Below are positions 1 to 11,138 of a stretch of DNA of 64,000 nucleotides, piece by piece. Origin of the DNA: Zeugodacus cucurbitae (taxonomy: Eukaryota > Arthropoda > Insecta > Diptera > Tephritidae). The stretch is from assembly GCF_028554725.1 (NCBI RefSeq), contig NC_071671.1:7678001-7742000 (forward strand), given 5' to 3'. The notes beneath the pieces were generated by a model that saw only the letters and a list, made by a program, of their open reading frames with translations, was not told the DNA's origin and did no database searches. The translations under genes and the position numbers were made by a program. How positions within the stretch are numbered: position 1 is the stretch's first letter; the number at the start of each line of letters is the position of its first letter.

Positions 1-475
1 TCATATTTTTAATGTTTTATAATTTCTATTTTTTTAATATTTTTTATATTTTTAAAAATTCAATATAATATTTTTTATTATTTTTATTTTTAATAAATAT
101 ATTTTCATATTTTTAATGTTTTATAATTTCTATTTTTTAATATTTTTTATATGTTTAAAAATTAAATATAATATTTTTTTATTATTTTTATTTTTAATAA
201 ATATATTTTCATATTTTAAATGTTTTATAATTTCTATTTTTTAATATTTTTTATATTTTTAAAAATTCAATATAATATTTTTTATTATTTTTATTTTTAA
301 TAAATATATTTTCATATTTTTAATGTTTTATAATTTCTATTTTTTAATATTTTTTAATATTTTTTATATTTTTAAAAATTCAATATAATATTTTTTTATT
401 ATTTTTATTTTTAATAAATATATTTTCATATTTTTTAATGTTTTATAATTTCTATATTTTATATTTTTCATTAAT
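1..475. repeat. AT-rich tandem repeat, unit about 105 bp
   Basis: A unit that opens with TCATATTTTTAATGTTTTAT recurs at 1, 105, 209, 312 and 426, giving a period of 103-114 bp. Copies differ mainly in the length of T runs. The array is cut by the left edge of the window and decays near 475. There is no coding potential. It looks like a local satellite or expanded minisatellite. Confidence 0.85.
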
Positions 476-2850
476 ATTTTTATTATTATTTTTTATATTT
501 TATTTATTTTTTTTCTACCATTGCTTTTACAAGTTTTTATTATATTTATTACCATTTGTCTCTTTTGACTTCTAAAATTTGACATTTCCCCCCCAAATAA
601 CCTTAACTACTTGCAAGTTAGTCGCACAATATGACTCCATGTACTCGTGTGTATGTCTGCATGCAACTCATGCGTGTCTGTGTGTGTTACCGAACGCGTG
701 CTGCAACGTCGCCCCAACCAGCAACGATCATATGTTCGCCAGTAGCAGCCAAACAGTCAACAGCAGTCAACAATCAACAACAGCGCAATAATCAACGATG
801 ATCGTCGGCCACACACACAAACAAACACATATGCAAGCAAGCGAATAAACGCAAAAGTAACCGATCGATCGATTGGCCTGATCACAACCGATCGACGATC
901 GTTAGTCTGTATGTTAGCATGCAGTTTGCTTATTTTTAATTTTTTTTTTTTTGTTTTTTTTTGCGCCACTGTTGCAAGCAGACTGCGGTTCTTTGTACCA
1001 CTAACTGTGAGTGGCTGTCTGTGTGTGTGTGTGCCTGTTCGCCGTGCTGCTAGAGTTCACATTGCGCCGCTTGTTGTACGGTTGGTCTGTCGACTGTCAT
1101 CGATTGTTGTTTGCTGTTGTTGCTGCTGTTGTGACTGCTACTATTGGCTTTTAGTTGCTGTCTCGTCATATCATCCACATATCAACGCGACCATATGGAT
1201 CTTCTAATCAAATTTCGGCTTTCATATGACAAATTGTGAATTTTACTTTTGATGAAATGTTGCAGTTTTCAACTAAATCGAATGGAAAGTGCAAACGCAA
1301 ATGATTTTCGCTGCATTTGAACGAAGTTATAGCTTCCTCACCTCACATGTGTCATCCTTATTTGGAAGCTTGCAATTATTTTGCTGCGTTGTTGTTCTTT
1401 TTATTATTTGTTGGCTGTTGTTGTTATTTTATTTTGTTTTTTTTTTTGGTTGTACTTTTTTATTATTGTTGTTGTTGTACTTATATATTATACTACTGCT
1501 GTTGCGTGTAAAAGTGATCAATTTGTTTGTAAATGGCCATAGCGACTGAGCACTGACTCTAGCTCTGCGTTCAGCCGTTCTAAGACGCCCGTCAGTTAGA
1601 CTAGCGTAATGCATCATAGGAGCTTTATATACTTATTATTTATATATGTTTGTATGTACATATGTGTGTATGTATACGTTGTGGCACATAAACTTTTCAT
1701 GCAACACTTCTTTTCGAAATACATAAATAAAAATAAATAATTGTAAAAAAATTAAATGAAAAAGCGCCCAAACATACTGACATACATACATATAAACTTA
1801 TATTATAGTATGTATGTATGCCTGTATGCCCGTATGATCGATATTGTGAAGAGTTTATTTTATGCTTATTTAATCGCTTTGTGCGCCTACTGATTGCCTC
1901 ACTGCTGCCACAACTGCCGGTTGAAACGTGGTTGCTTTTAGTCGCTACAGCAACGATCATTTATATATGTACACACACAAACATATTTATGTGTATTTAT
2001 GCGACATTATATGCCATTTAACATTGGCATTTGGTCAGTCGATTTTCTGCTGTTTTGGAAATTTTTTTGTTGTTGTCTTTTTTTTTAATTTTTTTCTTGT
2101 ATTTTTTGCTTTTTGTGTGTGGGACATCACATCTGCACGTAAAATTCTATTTTTATTGATTATAAAATGTATATCAAGAATGCAATTAGCTTGCAATTAA
2201 GCGTAAATCGTGCAAGACGACCTTTATGTACGAAAAAAAAAAAAATTGTGTATGGTAAGAGTTCACTGGTTGCAGAGAGTTTCGTGACATTACGAAATCA
2301 ACTAAACTGCCTACACACAATTCAGTTGTATTTATATATATTTCTCATACATATAATACATATGTACTTTTGTATATAAATATTTTTTCTTGTGGTTGAT
2401 CGATTCTCATTTGTACACCAATTTCTTGATTATATAAAATGCGTTGGTTGTTTTAAGTGGTTGCTTCTCTGCAACAACAACAACAACTGTCTTGTTGTTT
2501 AAATAATGATCTCGTTATATTTTTTAATAAAATTTTAAATGACTCTAAACTACGTTTTGCGGCCTACTCAAACGATCATGTGACCTTCTCAAATGTTTCA
2601 TTGAATTGCCTTTACAATTTCTGGTATATAATTTGTTACTATTCAACAAGTGGTGTCGTCTATAGTTTTGATACACCATCAGCAAACATTATAATCCGCT
2701 TTTATAGCGTTCAAAACTTTTCTATGAGCCGTAGTAGTTAGATTTCTGAATTTGAATATTGCAGTTTAAGCATTCCTCAAGGTTATGTAACTGGAGTTCC
2801 CTCTGTCCGTTTGACAGCACAGACTTGGCAAGACCATCTGAGAATTCACA
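476..2850. other. Noncoding DNA, low-complexity, no gene seen
   Basis: This stretch holds CA/TG runs, T-rich and (TTG)n tracts and several less AT-rich islands (about 600-1200, 1270-1620 and 1820-2030). Short open frames occur on both strands but none resembles a known protein, and they are rich in C/F/L/V runs typical of translated microsatellites. The islands could be promoters or noncoding exons of a long gene, but no splice pair could be tied to them. Confidence 0.5.
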
Positions 2851-3625
2851 CATAAAACCTTAAGGCCTTCAGTTATATTACCAATAACGTTTCACTAAGT
2901 ACAATAGACTTGACTGAATGTCAGGACCTCGATAAACTACTTTATAGATATATATATATTGCATCAAAGGATCTCTTTATTTACTAAGATAGTTCAACTA
3001 ACTAATATGAGAACATTTGGAATAGTCTTGATTCGATCCCAGGTTTCGAACAACATTAAAACGATTTTTAGTGTCAATAGCAGAACCACCTGCAAAGCAA
3101 ACAGTTTAGAGGTCCTTTAGTATTCGAATACGAAAGCGTACACCACGAATACGTGGAAACACATAAAGCCTTAAGGCCTTCAGTTTTATTACCAATAACG
3201 TTTCACTAAGTACAATACAGGACCTCGATAAACTACTTTATAGATATATATATATTGCATCAAAGGATCTCTTTATTTACTAAGATAGTTCAACTAACTA
3301 ATATGAGAACATTTGGAATAGTATTGATTCGATCCCAGGTTTCGAACAACATTAAAACGATTTTTAGTGCCAGTAGCAGAACCACCTGCAAAGCAAACAG
3401 TTTAGAGGTCTTTTAGTATTCGAATACGAAAGCGTACACCACGAATACGTGGAAACACATAAAGCCTTAAGGCCTTCAGTTATATTACCAATAACGTTTC
3501 ACTAAGTACAATACAGGACCTCGATAAACTACTTTATAGATACATATGTATATATTGCATCAAGGGATATCTTTATATACCATCGGGCGTATATTGCATC
3601 ATAGGACCTATTTATAAACAATCAT
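2851..3625. repeat. Tandem repeat, about 2.5 copies of a 290-320 bp unit
   Basis: Units start with CATAAARCCTTAAGGCCTTC at 2851, 3172 and 3458. Unit 1 (321 bp) carries a short extra segment next to CAATAGACTTGACTG; unit 2 is 286 bp; unit 3 stops near 3600. Units 1 and 2 are nearly identical over the stretch from the ACGTTTCACTAAG motif to the CACCACGAATACGTGG motif, so the duplication is recent. No protein is encoded. Confidence 0.85.
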
Positions 3626-4387
3626 GTATACAGATCTATCTATCTTAACCTTATCATAGTGGTAATGACCACTAGAGAGTTATTTTTGTAAATTCGTCAT
3701 GATGGCTGTGACTGTACGATTCTGAAGGCTACATATCAATTCTTTCTTGAGATCTATTATTCTATTCATATTATATATTCTCAATAATTTGTTACCGTAG
3801 AAATTTTCAATCGGGTCAAAGTCATCCTTTCGGGTCAATAAATACTTTTTAACTCAGTTCAAGAGTGCTAGCTGAGGCCTTCAACCTATTGAACTATTGA
3901 ATAAATACTAATTCCTTTTTACAACTGGGAGTAATGGGCCGTCTTCGGGGGATTCTGATAATATATTCTAGCTTTCTTACAGCGCCCAATACACAAATGC
4001 TTCCAAGAGGTTGTCAAGATAGTATACATAGTTGTAAATTCGTTTCACTCCCTTGACAGCGAAAGTATACTTTGCGGTATAGACCCGAGTTTATTGGATA
4101 TTTGTGTGCGGATTTAAACAGTATTCACAGAGACAGAGTTTCTCATAAAAAAATACATATTTGTTTGGTGTTTACGAAAATACGTAAGAAGCGCCGAAAG
4201 ATCACAAATCTTATTCTACTCTCTTATCTTATTATGACTTCTTTCAAGTTATATAAATGTCTAGTCCATTCCTTTTGAAGACTATTTGAACTATTTGGGA
4301 CAAGTCCCATTTGGTTGAGTACGGATTGGCGACTGAGATGGTGTAGGTGTTAGAGTTAAGTACAGAGTCGGAGTATGATTCCTCTTC
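3626..4387. other. Noncoding DNA, nothing recognised
   Basis: Unique-looking AT-rich sequence with no long open frame, no splice-site pair and no repeat that I could match elsewhere in the window. Confidence 0.5.
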
Positions 4388-4398
4388 CGATCAACATT

Positions 4399-4852
4399 GT
4401 ATGTATGTGATAGGCGTTGCAACCGTTTAGCCGGTTATAGCCGAATCGACGATAGTGCGCCACCTCTCTCTCTCCTTCGCAGTTCGGCGCCAGTTGGAGA
4501 TCCCAAGTTTAACCAGGTCGCTCTCCACCTGGTCCCTCCAACGGAGTGGAGGCCTTCCCCTTCCTCGGCTTCCTCCGGCGGGTACTGCATCGAACACTTT
4601 CAGTGCTGGAGTGTTTTCGTCCATTCGGACAACATGACCTAGCCAGCGTAACCGCTGTCTCTATGTCAATGTCGTCGCTGAACTATGTCAATGTCGTCGT
4701 ATAACTCGTACAGCTCATCGTTCCATCGTCTGCGGTATTCGCCGTTGCCAATGTTCTGAGGACCATAAATCTTGCGCAAAATTTTCCTCTCGAAAACTCC
4801 TAGTGTCGTCTCATCTGATGTTGACATCGTCCAAGCTTCTGCACCGTAGAGA
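4399..4852 (-). mobile_element. 5'-truncated LINE fragment, 3' end of a reverse-transcriptase ORF
   Basis: On the minus strand this encodes the C-terminal tail of a non-LTR retrotransposon ORF2, including VFDAVPAGGSRGRGRPPLRW and RDQVESDL...NWRRTAKER, in more than one frame. The insert is bounded by an exact 11-bp direct repeat, CGATCAACATT, at 4388-4398 and 4853-4863, as expected of target-primed reverse transcription. The minus-strand 3' end is CACATACATAC. A 17-bp piece, CTATGTCAATGTCGTCG, is duplicated at 4663 and 4683. A longer copy of the same family lies at 48420-49440 (+). Frames are broken, so it is inactive. Confidence 0.85.
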
Positions 4853-6570
4853 CGATCAACATTAAATTAAGATATTTTCCTAAAACGGTAAAAAGTTTCG
4901 AGTAAAATCCATAAGACCATTCTTAATCTTATGCCTATCTTGAGAACTATTTAATAGAGTCCAAGCACTTTATCGAATCGTGGGAGACTTGTGATCCATT
5001 AGTAGCCACGTTGGGTGCCACAAACGACAGTTAAAGCGGTCTAAGTTAGGTTCTCTGCAGTGCTAACCTTTGACCTAACCTAACTATTCACTTCCCGAAA
5101 AATTCATATCTATCCTCTTCTTGAAACTATTACGTCTACAGTCGGTTATATTATAAATTATTTATAGAATTAATATTATTATTATTTACTTTGCTTTGAG
5201 GTTAGACACACCGCTGATCTATTGTGCTTAAAATAAGACACACTAAACGGGAATATGTCTACTTTAAGACTACTAAAAATAAACATTTGCACAAAGTGTG
5301 TGTAGTCTTAAATGGGAGTTTAACCACAGAAACTATACAAAAAAAAAAGAATACAATTTATTTAACTGTCTTTTGATTGAATTTATGTGTTTGCGGCGGA
5401 AGAACAAAAAAAACAAAGTTCTTTCCTAACCTCACTTTATGAGCACATATGTACACGTACATATATACTGTACGTCTTAGATAGCGGGTGAACACTCTAT
5501 TCCGTTTTAAATGCTTCCTATATCCTTTCGCTTTGTTTGCGGCGGCAAATTTTGCAACTCCAAACACAAGCAAGCACTGTTAGAAATTGAATTGTACGAG
5601 TATTTATTGACGCTGCATTTAAATTAATGTCGTTGACATCTGACCCGCAAAACTATGAAATAATGTAATATAAGATAATTTAGATTTGATTGTAATGCCT
5701 TCGTCGCTGTGCTTGTTGTTGCTATTGCCTGTGTGGACAGGGACACACTGGCGTACAACAGCGAAAAGAGCAGCGAGACACGCGGTGACGCCAAGAAGCC
5801 AGCAGAGCAAAATCTGCATACGGGTTAAACAATGCACATGCGCTTTGGCGCATTAAATATGCACAAAAATTCGCATATGAAGAATTGCCAATACAGTATA
5901 TACATACATATGTACATATATGCTTGCATATACTTTCATGCTTATTTGGCCGAAAAGTCGGCGCAATCAAAACAAGAAATCACTTTCCAACCGATCGCCA
6001 GTGCATCTGCTGTGGGGTCAACCAAACTGCGCGCTCATCGTTCAGAGCCGACCGTCCATCTTCAATGCTCAAGTACAATCGTGTGCGTTTGTAAAGCTTT
6101 TCACGTGCATTGCGTAGCGTTTTACGGTAGTTTCATGCATCAAATGAGCCCGTAAATGTTTTGATAAATCACTTTTCGCTCAGCAATAAGGCAATATGCG
6201 ATAAGTGGTGGTTGACTTTGGTAATAAATTACATTTATTTTCCAATAGAAATAATTTTATTCTCTTGATTTGAGGAAGCCTTTTTAAATCATGTATTTAA
6301 AAAAGAGAAGGATTATGTTTGGTATAGATTGCTCTATTGATTCACACATTTTTTCGACTAGCAAATTACTGTTTTAAATCTTAGAAGTCGTTGACAGTAT
6401 CTCTTGCACAAATATCTCTATGGAAGTGAAAGGGTGTTAACCAAACGTTCTTTTCGCATAGCTTTTTCATAATTTCGTACCTTTTATTGAGAGTTTGGGT
6501 TACCTCAATAAACCAACGGTACTAAATTCGCTCGCACATATTCTAGGGACCAGTATAAACCACAGTCTAA

Positions 6571-6654
6571 CCTCAAAAACTTGGCTTGATATCCATTATA
6601 TCCACATCAATGCCTCAAAAGCTTGGCTTGATATCCACTATATCCACATCAATG
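6571..6654. repeat. Two tandem copies of a 42-bp unit
   Basis: CCTCAAAAACTTGGCTTGAT... at 6571-6612 is repeated at 6613-6654 with two mismatches. The period is a multiple of three and both copies lie in one short open frame (6495-6734, +), giving a repeated WLDIHYIHINA peptide. Nothing else suggests the frame is a gene, so I treat this as a chance small duplication. Confidence 0.8.
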
Positions 6655-7399
6655 CCACGTTCTTAGTTCATTTGAAATCAAATCACTATCTCAATCTCTA
6701 TTACCTCAGTTCCTATGTGGGTAAATATTCTTGAGGGCTAATATTTATATAAAATATCTTTAAACCACTCCAAATGCAATAGAATGGCAGCCAATTTCCA
6801 GTAACTAATCATAATCGAGTTTGAAAGCCTTTAAAATATGAAATCCCCATTGAAGTAACTAAAAGAAAAAAACGCGATGATTTTTCGGTTTTCTATAAAA
6901 TCCCATGAAAAGTTTGATGATTGGTATAGATACAAAAATATTGTCTTCTGCGCGTAGGTGTATGAAATTCTTCCCAGATAGAAGTTTCCTTTTGAAGACA
7001 CAAACAAAAATGTTCTCAGTTGAAAAGTAGACGAAGTTAAAATCTTTTGTAGCCCCAATTGTTTCTCAAAATTCACACTTACGACCAATGAGTCTCCCTT
7101 GATGAGTAGTCAAGGTTCAATGATGATGCGAAAGTAACTAATTTCAAAGGCAATTGAGTCTACATATCAGTACGTCCCTTATATATGCATGCATATCCTT
7201 CTAAAGATTGTAAGTCCGATCAAGGTTTCCAAAAACTATTTGGTTACAATTTAATGTTATTACAACAAAACTGGCAAAAGACATCGGCAAACTTGTCTGG
7301 AATTACTCTTCTGATACAACCAACTCCTAGTTTGAATTGGCTATAGATAAACACTAAACGAAATTCATTTATAATCACTATTGTTAGAAGATTTTGAAC

Positions 7400-7500
7400 A
7401 TTCTTGATTCGATCACAGTTTTCGAACAATATTTAAAGATTTTTATGCAATAGGAAATCCACCCCAAGGTCCGTTGGTAATCGAATATACAATGAATAGG
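7400..7500. repeat. Diverged dispersed copy of part of the 2851-3625 repeat
   Basis: The order of short blocks (TTGATTCGATC, then CAG.TTTCGAACAA, then ATTT..A.GATTTTTA, then CCACC, then GTAATCGAATA) is the same as in the tandem units at about 3030-3130, with many substitutions. It implies the tandem repeat belongs to an older dispersed family. Confidence 0.5.
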
Positions 7501-8389
7501 AGAATATCGCATTAGAACTTAACAAAATTGTAAGCACCAATTATGTACTCAGATGAATATATACATACATACTTATATACTCTCTCAGCTCAGCTTATTG
7601 TATTTAAATGTGTACTACACCTTTTATAAATACTTCAGCGAAATTCCACATAAATTGATGCTATATATGTGTGCCTAGTTTATTTGGTTAATCGAGGGTT
7701 CTGCAAATTAATGCCGTTAGATTTGTAAACATTTTTTTTTTTTGGGTTTTTTTAATTTCACTTAGAGGCTCTACTCTACTTATTCGCTAGCTGCCTAGCG
7801 AAACACTGACGTTGGTAGAACTTTTTCTTCTTCATGGACTATTTTTGTTGTCTGCAGTAGTTTTCGAGCTCACGACTAATTAAAACATTTATAAAATCGT
7901 ATGAAAAAACTTTAGCCATTCATGCAACACTTTGACTATACTGGAATTGGTTTATATCAGTGATCTCTTTGGAAGTGAATTCCATTCCGAAGGCAAACGA
8001 GTCTACGTATCGTAACTACCTGTATATCTCAAATATTTTCACAAATCAAATAAAAAATCTCAAATTTTAAATTCACGGTTCTAATCACTTGAAAGCGCTA
8101 CATTGCGTTCTTAAATATAAAAAATCACTATTCTTTTCTATAAAGCAATACAGTTTTACTAAAAATTATTTGCGACGTCCGTTTAGACACTTAAGGGCTT
8201 GATAAATATTTCGCACTTATTATTTTTTTAATTTCTGTAACCATCGAAGCACACTTTTTCAATAATAATTAATATAATAAATAGTTTTAATATTTATTTT
8301 TAAAATATTTTTATAATTTTTTTTTTCAACTTACCAATTTATCTGCAAGCAATTACTTGATCCACATTTTTTGTAATTTATAAAATTCA

Positions 8390-9310
8390 CTAACAATTTA
8401 CAACACACATTATTTTACTACAAATTCTCCAAAAATATACCCAGAAACAGTCACTTGAGTAAAAAACAGTTTTTTTTCTAAGCCAACACCAAGAAAGTGC
8501 CGACGTCGAAAAGCCTCGTGAACGGCTACTGATTGGCACGATCAGCGATGACACAGTGAAACTTAAAAACTGAGCAAACACTTTGCCCAACAACTCGACA
8601 TTATGCCACAGAGCGGCTGAAAAGAGTGTGCAAGTTGTCGCGCAGTTGAGCACGAAACCAGGCTTGAGAGCGTAAGAGCGCCACAAAGTGGAGACTTGTG
8701 ATCGTCTAGAACTCTTCAACTTGAAAAGAGCGCCGCTACACTGAGTTTGTGCGAATGTATTGCGTTGAGGCGCAAGTCTACTCTTAGGCGCACACTCTGG
8801 GGCGTGTCTTATACGCTCATTTGAGCTGCGGAGTAACAAACACAGTCAAATAGATGTATGTGTTGTTGTAGATATGCTCATATCTCGCTTATTTTATTGC
8901 TTATGGCAGCTTGTGTGTGTTTGTTGTTTTATTTTTTCTTTTTTTTTGTATTTTTGTTTCGTTTGTGGTTTTAGGGTTGAGCTTAGTTTGACGGCATGAC
9001 AAATTTTATTTGACAGTTGAGCTGACCGACTTACTACTGTGACACCTACTACATGCATACATAAATAGACGTTGATTGCGCGCCTTACTACTGCCTCTAT
9101 ATACATACATATGTATGTATGCATGTGTGTCGTGTATCCAATCCAATACATACTTACATATGCGATATGCCTTTGGCTGGGCTTGGAAATGCTTAAATGT
9201 AGAAATTCATTGTTGAAAAACAATTTACAACAAAAACGTGGAAAATAAAATTTAATAAAAACAACAACAACAGCAAAAAAACGGCAAATGAACGGAAGCA
9301 AAAATAAAGT
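8390..9310. other. GC-richer island, possible promoter or noncoding exon
   Basis: Base composition changes sharply at about 8480-8830 compared with the AT-rich flanks. A 149-codon frame is open on the minus strand (8390-8839), but its residues (clusters of S, R, C and F) do not resemble a known domain. CA/TG and (CAA)n tracts follow to 9310. It may be regulatory or transcribed, but no splice partner or core-promoter motif decides this. Confidence 0.3.
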
Positions 9311-10116
9311 GGCAAAGAATTAGCTATTTTTAAGTGTTATGTGGCAATACTTAAAGGCATAGGCAACGGCTATTATGGCCGCCGTTACAAGTATTAGAGA
9401 CCGTTTTGTACAGTTGCTGACAAAGTTAAGCAGTTAATATGGCTTGTTTTTAGCAGTATTTATTTTTTTTTTATTACTGCATGTATACAAAATGGACGCA
9501 TTCATCGAAAGTCAATAAACTCATAATTATTTTCGAATACTATGTGTATAAGATACAATACTCGCTAATGAGTGTACGAATAGGCGAAAAATGTTCACCA
9601 AATTTTCATTCAAAATTTATCGTATCGTGGGAGCTATGTTTTTAGCTAAAACAGTTAAACATTATTTTTTTAGTATTTTGATTCCATTTTGCCTTTAGTA
9701 AATTGTACAAAAAATATTGATTTTTAACTAAAGAAATATTTTCCAAAAAATATTTTATTTTTAATATTATTATTATTTTTTTAACATTCTTATAAATATT
9801 TTTCGAAAAAATATTTAATTTTTATATTATTCTTATTATTTTATATTATTATTATTTTCTTCATATTCTTATTAATATATTAAATTGTTTATTATTAATT
9901 TTTTTATTGTACTTGTGCTCTCTACTATTGTATGAATATCAATTGATGTGGCTGATTCTCAGTATAATTCCTTGGGCGAACATGTATAAAATAATTAATC
10001 AATGAAAATATACTTTTATCCACAAGCTTGTTAGCAAAATAGTTTGAAAAATAAATAGTAGTCGAGTCTGAAACTTAAAAAATAATAATAAATTAAAAAT
10101 ATTAATTGAAACTCAA
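9311..10116. other. AT-rich noncoding DNA
   Basis: Runs of A and T, ATTATT repeats at 9760-9890, no gene. Confidence 0.6.
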
Positions 10117-10128
10117 TTAAAAAAAACT

Positions 10129-11124
10129 AAGTTAGGTTAGGTTGGTCTGGTAGGCCTGCGGGCCACGCATAGACCAGTTATGGTCCTATGCGATACCAGA
10201 ATGGAGTGCCTTTACATGTTCCTTATGTAGTAGACATCGTTTAGGATGCCTGCGCCTGACGTGAATTTTAATAGCTTATGAGACTTCATTAACGCTATCT
10301 CCTCTAGCTTATTGTATTGTGGGGCCCCTAAGTACCTAAAACACTGTCTCGCTAACGCAGAATAAACGCACAAGAGATGCTCCACTGTTTCCTTGGTATA
10401 TCGCTCTTGACATTTTCTGTATTCCTCCCGAACTGACAGCCCCATTTTATAGGCATGTGCCGCTACTAGGCTGTGACCGGTAAGAATGCCAACCATGGTC
10501 CTACAACCCTTTCCATCGAGTTCCAGTAGGAACCTTGTGTATTTTTTAATTACCGCTTTGCACATAACCTTTGCAGTTTTACACCCCGGTAGATCTTTCC
10601 AGCGAGATGTTAGTTTTCTTGCCATGCAACTGTCTATGTCGTCATACAGAATGTGCATGGGTTTACCGATGTTGATCATGTTTCCGGGTTACAGCTGTAC
10701 ACCACTCTTGGCAATCCCGTCTACGATTTCGTTGCCCTCGATGTCTTTATGGCCTGGCACCCAGTAGAAGTGTAGCCTCATATTCCTGGCGACCCTCTCC
10801 ACCGCTGCCCTGCTGCCCAAGACACTTTTGGCCGATATTCGACACGAGGTTACTGCCTTGATTGCTGCTTGGCTGTCTACGTAGATGTTAATTTTAGAGT
10901 ATTGGGCTTGTGCGTTGGAGGCCAGCTCTGCTGCCTTCCCAATAGCAAAGACCTCTGCTTTAAATATACTGCAGTGATTCGGCAGTTTGAAGGTTGTTTT
11001 ATGCCTACTTCCGGACAGTATATCCCTGCACCTACTCTCTCATCCATTTTAGAGCCATCCGTATAGATATTTGGCCTTGCGCCAACCATCCTTTTCCATG
11101 TTTACCGTGAACTCTCTTTCCCAG
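10129..11124 (-). mobile_element. 5'-truncated non-LTR retrotransposon (RNase H and 3' end)
   Basis: The minus strand encodes the RNase H domain and C-terminus of an I/Jockey-type LINE ORF2. IYTDGSKMDERVGAGIY (first catalytic Asp) lies near 11060, YVDSQAA near 10880, and WVPGHKDIEGNEIVD near 10740. A C-terminal segment with a C...HLLC zinc-knuckle-like motif lies at 10212-10679. A frameshift near 10990 and a stop near 10690 break the frame. The 3' UTR ends in CCTAACCTAACTTA. The flanks carry a duplication of the type TTAA(A)nCT at 10117-10128 and 11125-11138, with eight against ten A's, consistent with a target-site duplication that has slipped in the A run. It is the same general type as the element at 38003. 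Confidence 0.8.
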
Positions 11125-11138
11125 TTAAAAAAAAAACT

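Larger units (their letters stand above)
4864..8389. other. Noncoding AT-rich DNA
   Basis: No gene is supported. A CCTAACCTAAC scrap at about 5072-5083 resembles the tails of the LINEs at 10129 and 38003. A somewhat less AT-rich island lies at 5700-6150. Short open frames here have no family resemblance. A 42-bp duplication and a relic of the 2851-3625 repeat inside this stretch are listed separately. Confidence 0.5.

Noticed and set aside
5072..5083. CCTAACCTAAC as telomere-type repeat
   Set aside because: Only two units, flies lack TTAGG telomeres, and the same motif is the 3' tail of LINEs in this window.
8390..8839. 149-codon minus-strand open frame
   Set aside because: No domain, S/R/C/F-rich composition and no splice context; the region is simply less AT-rich, which lengthens chance frames.
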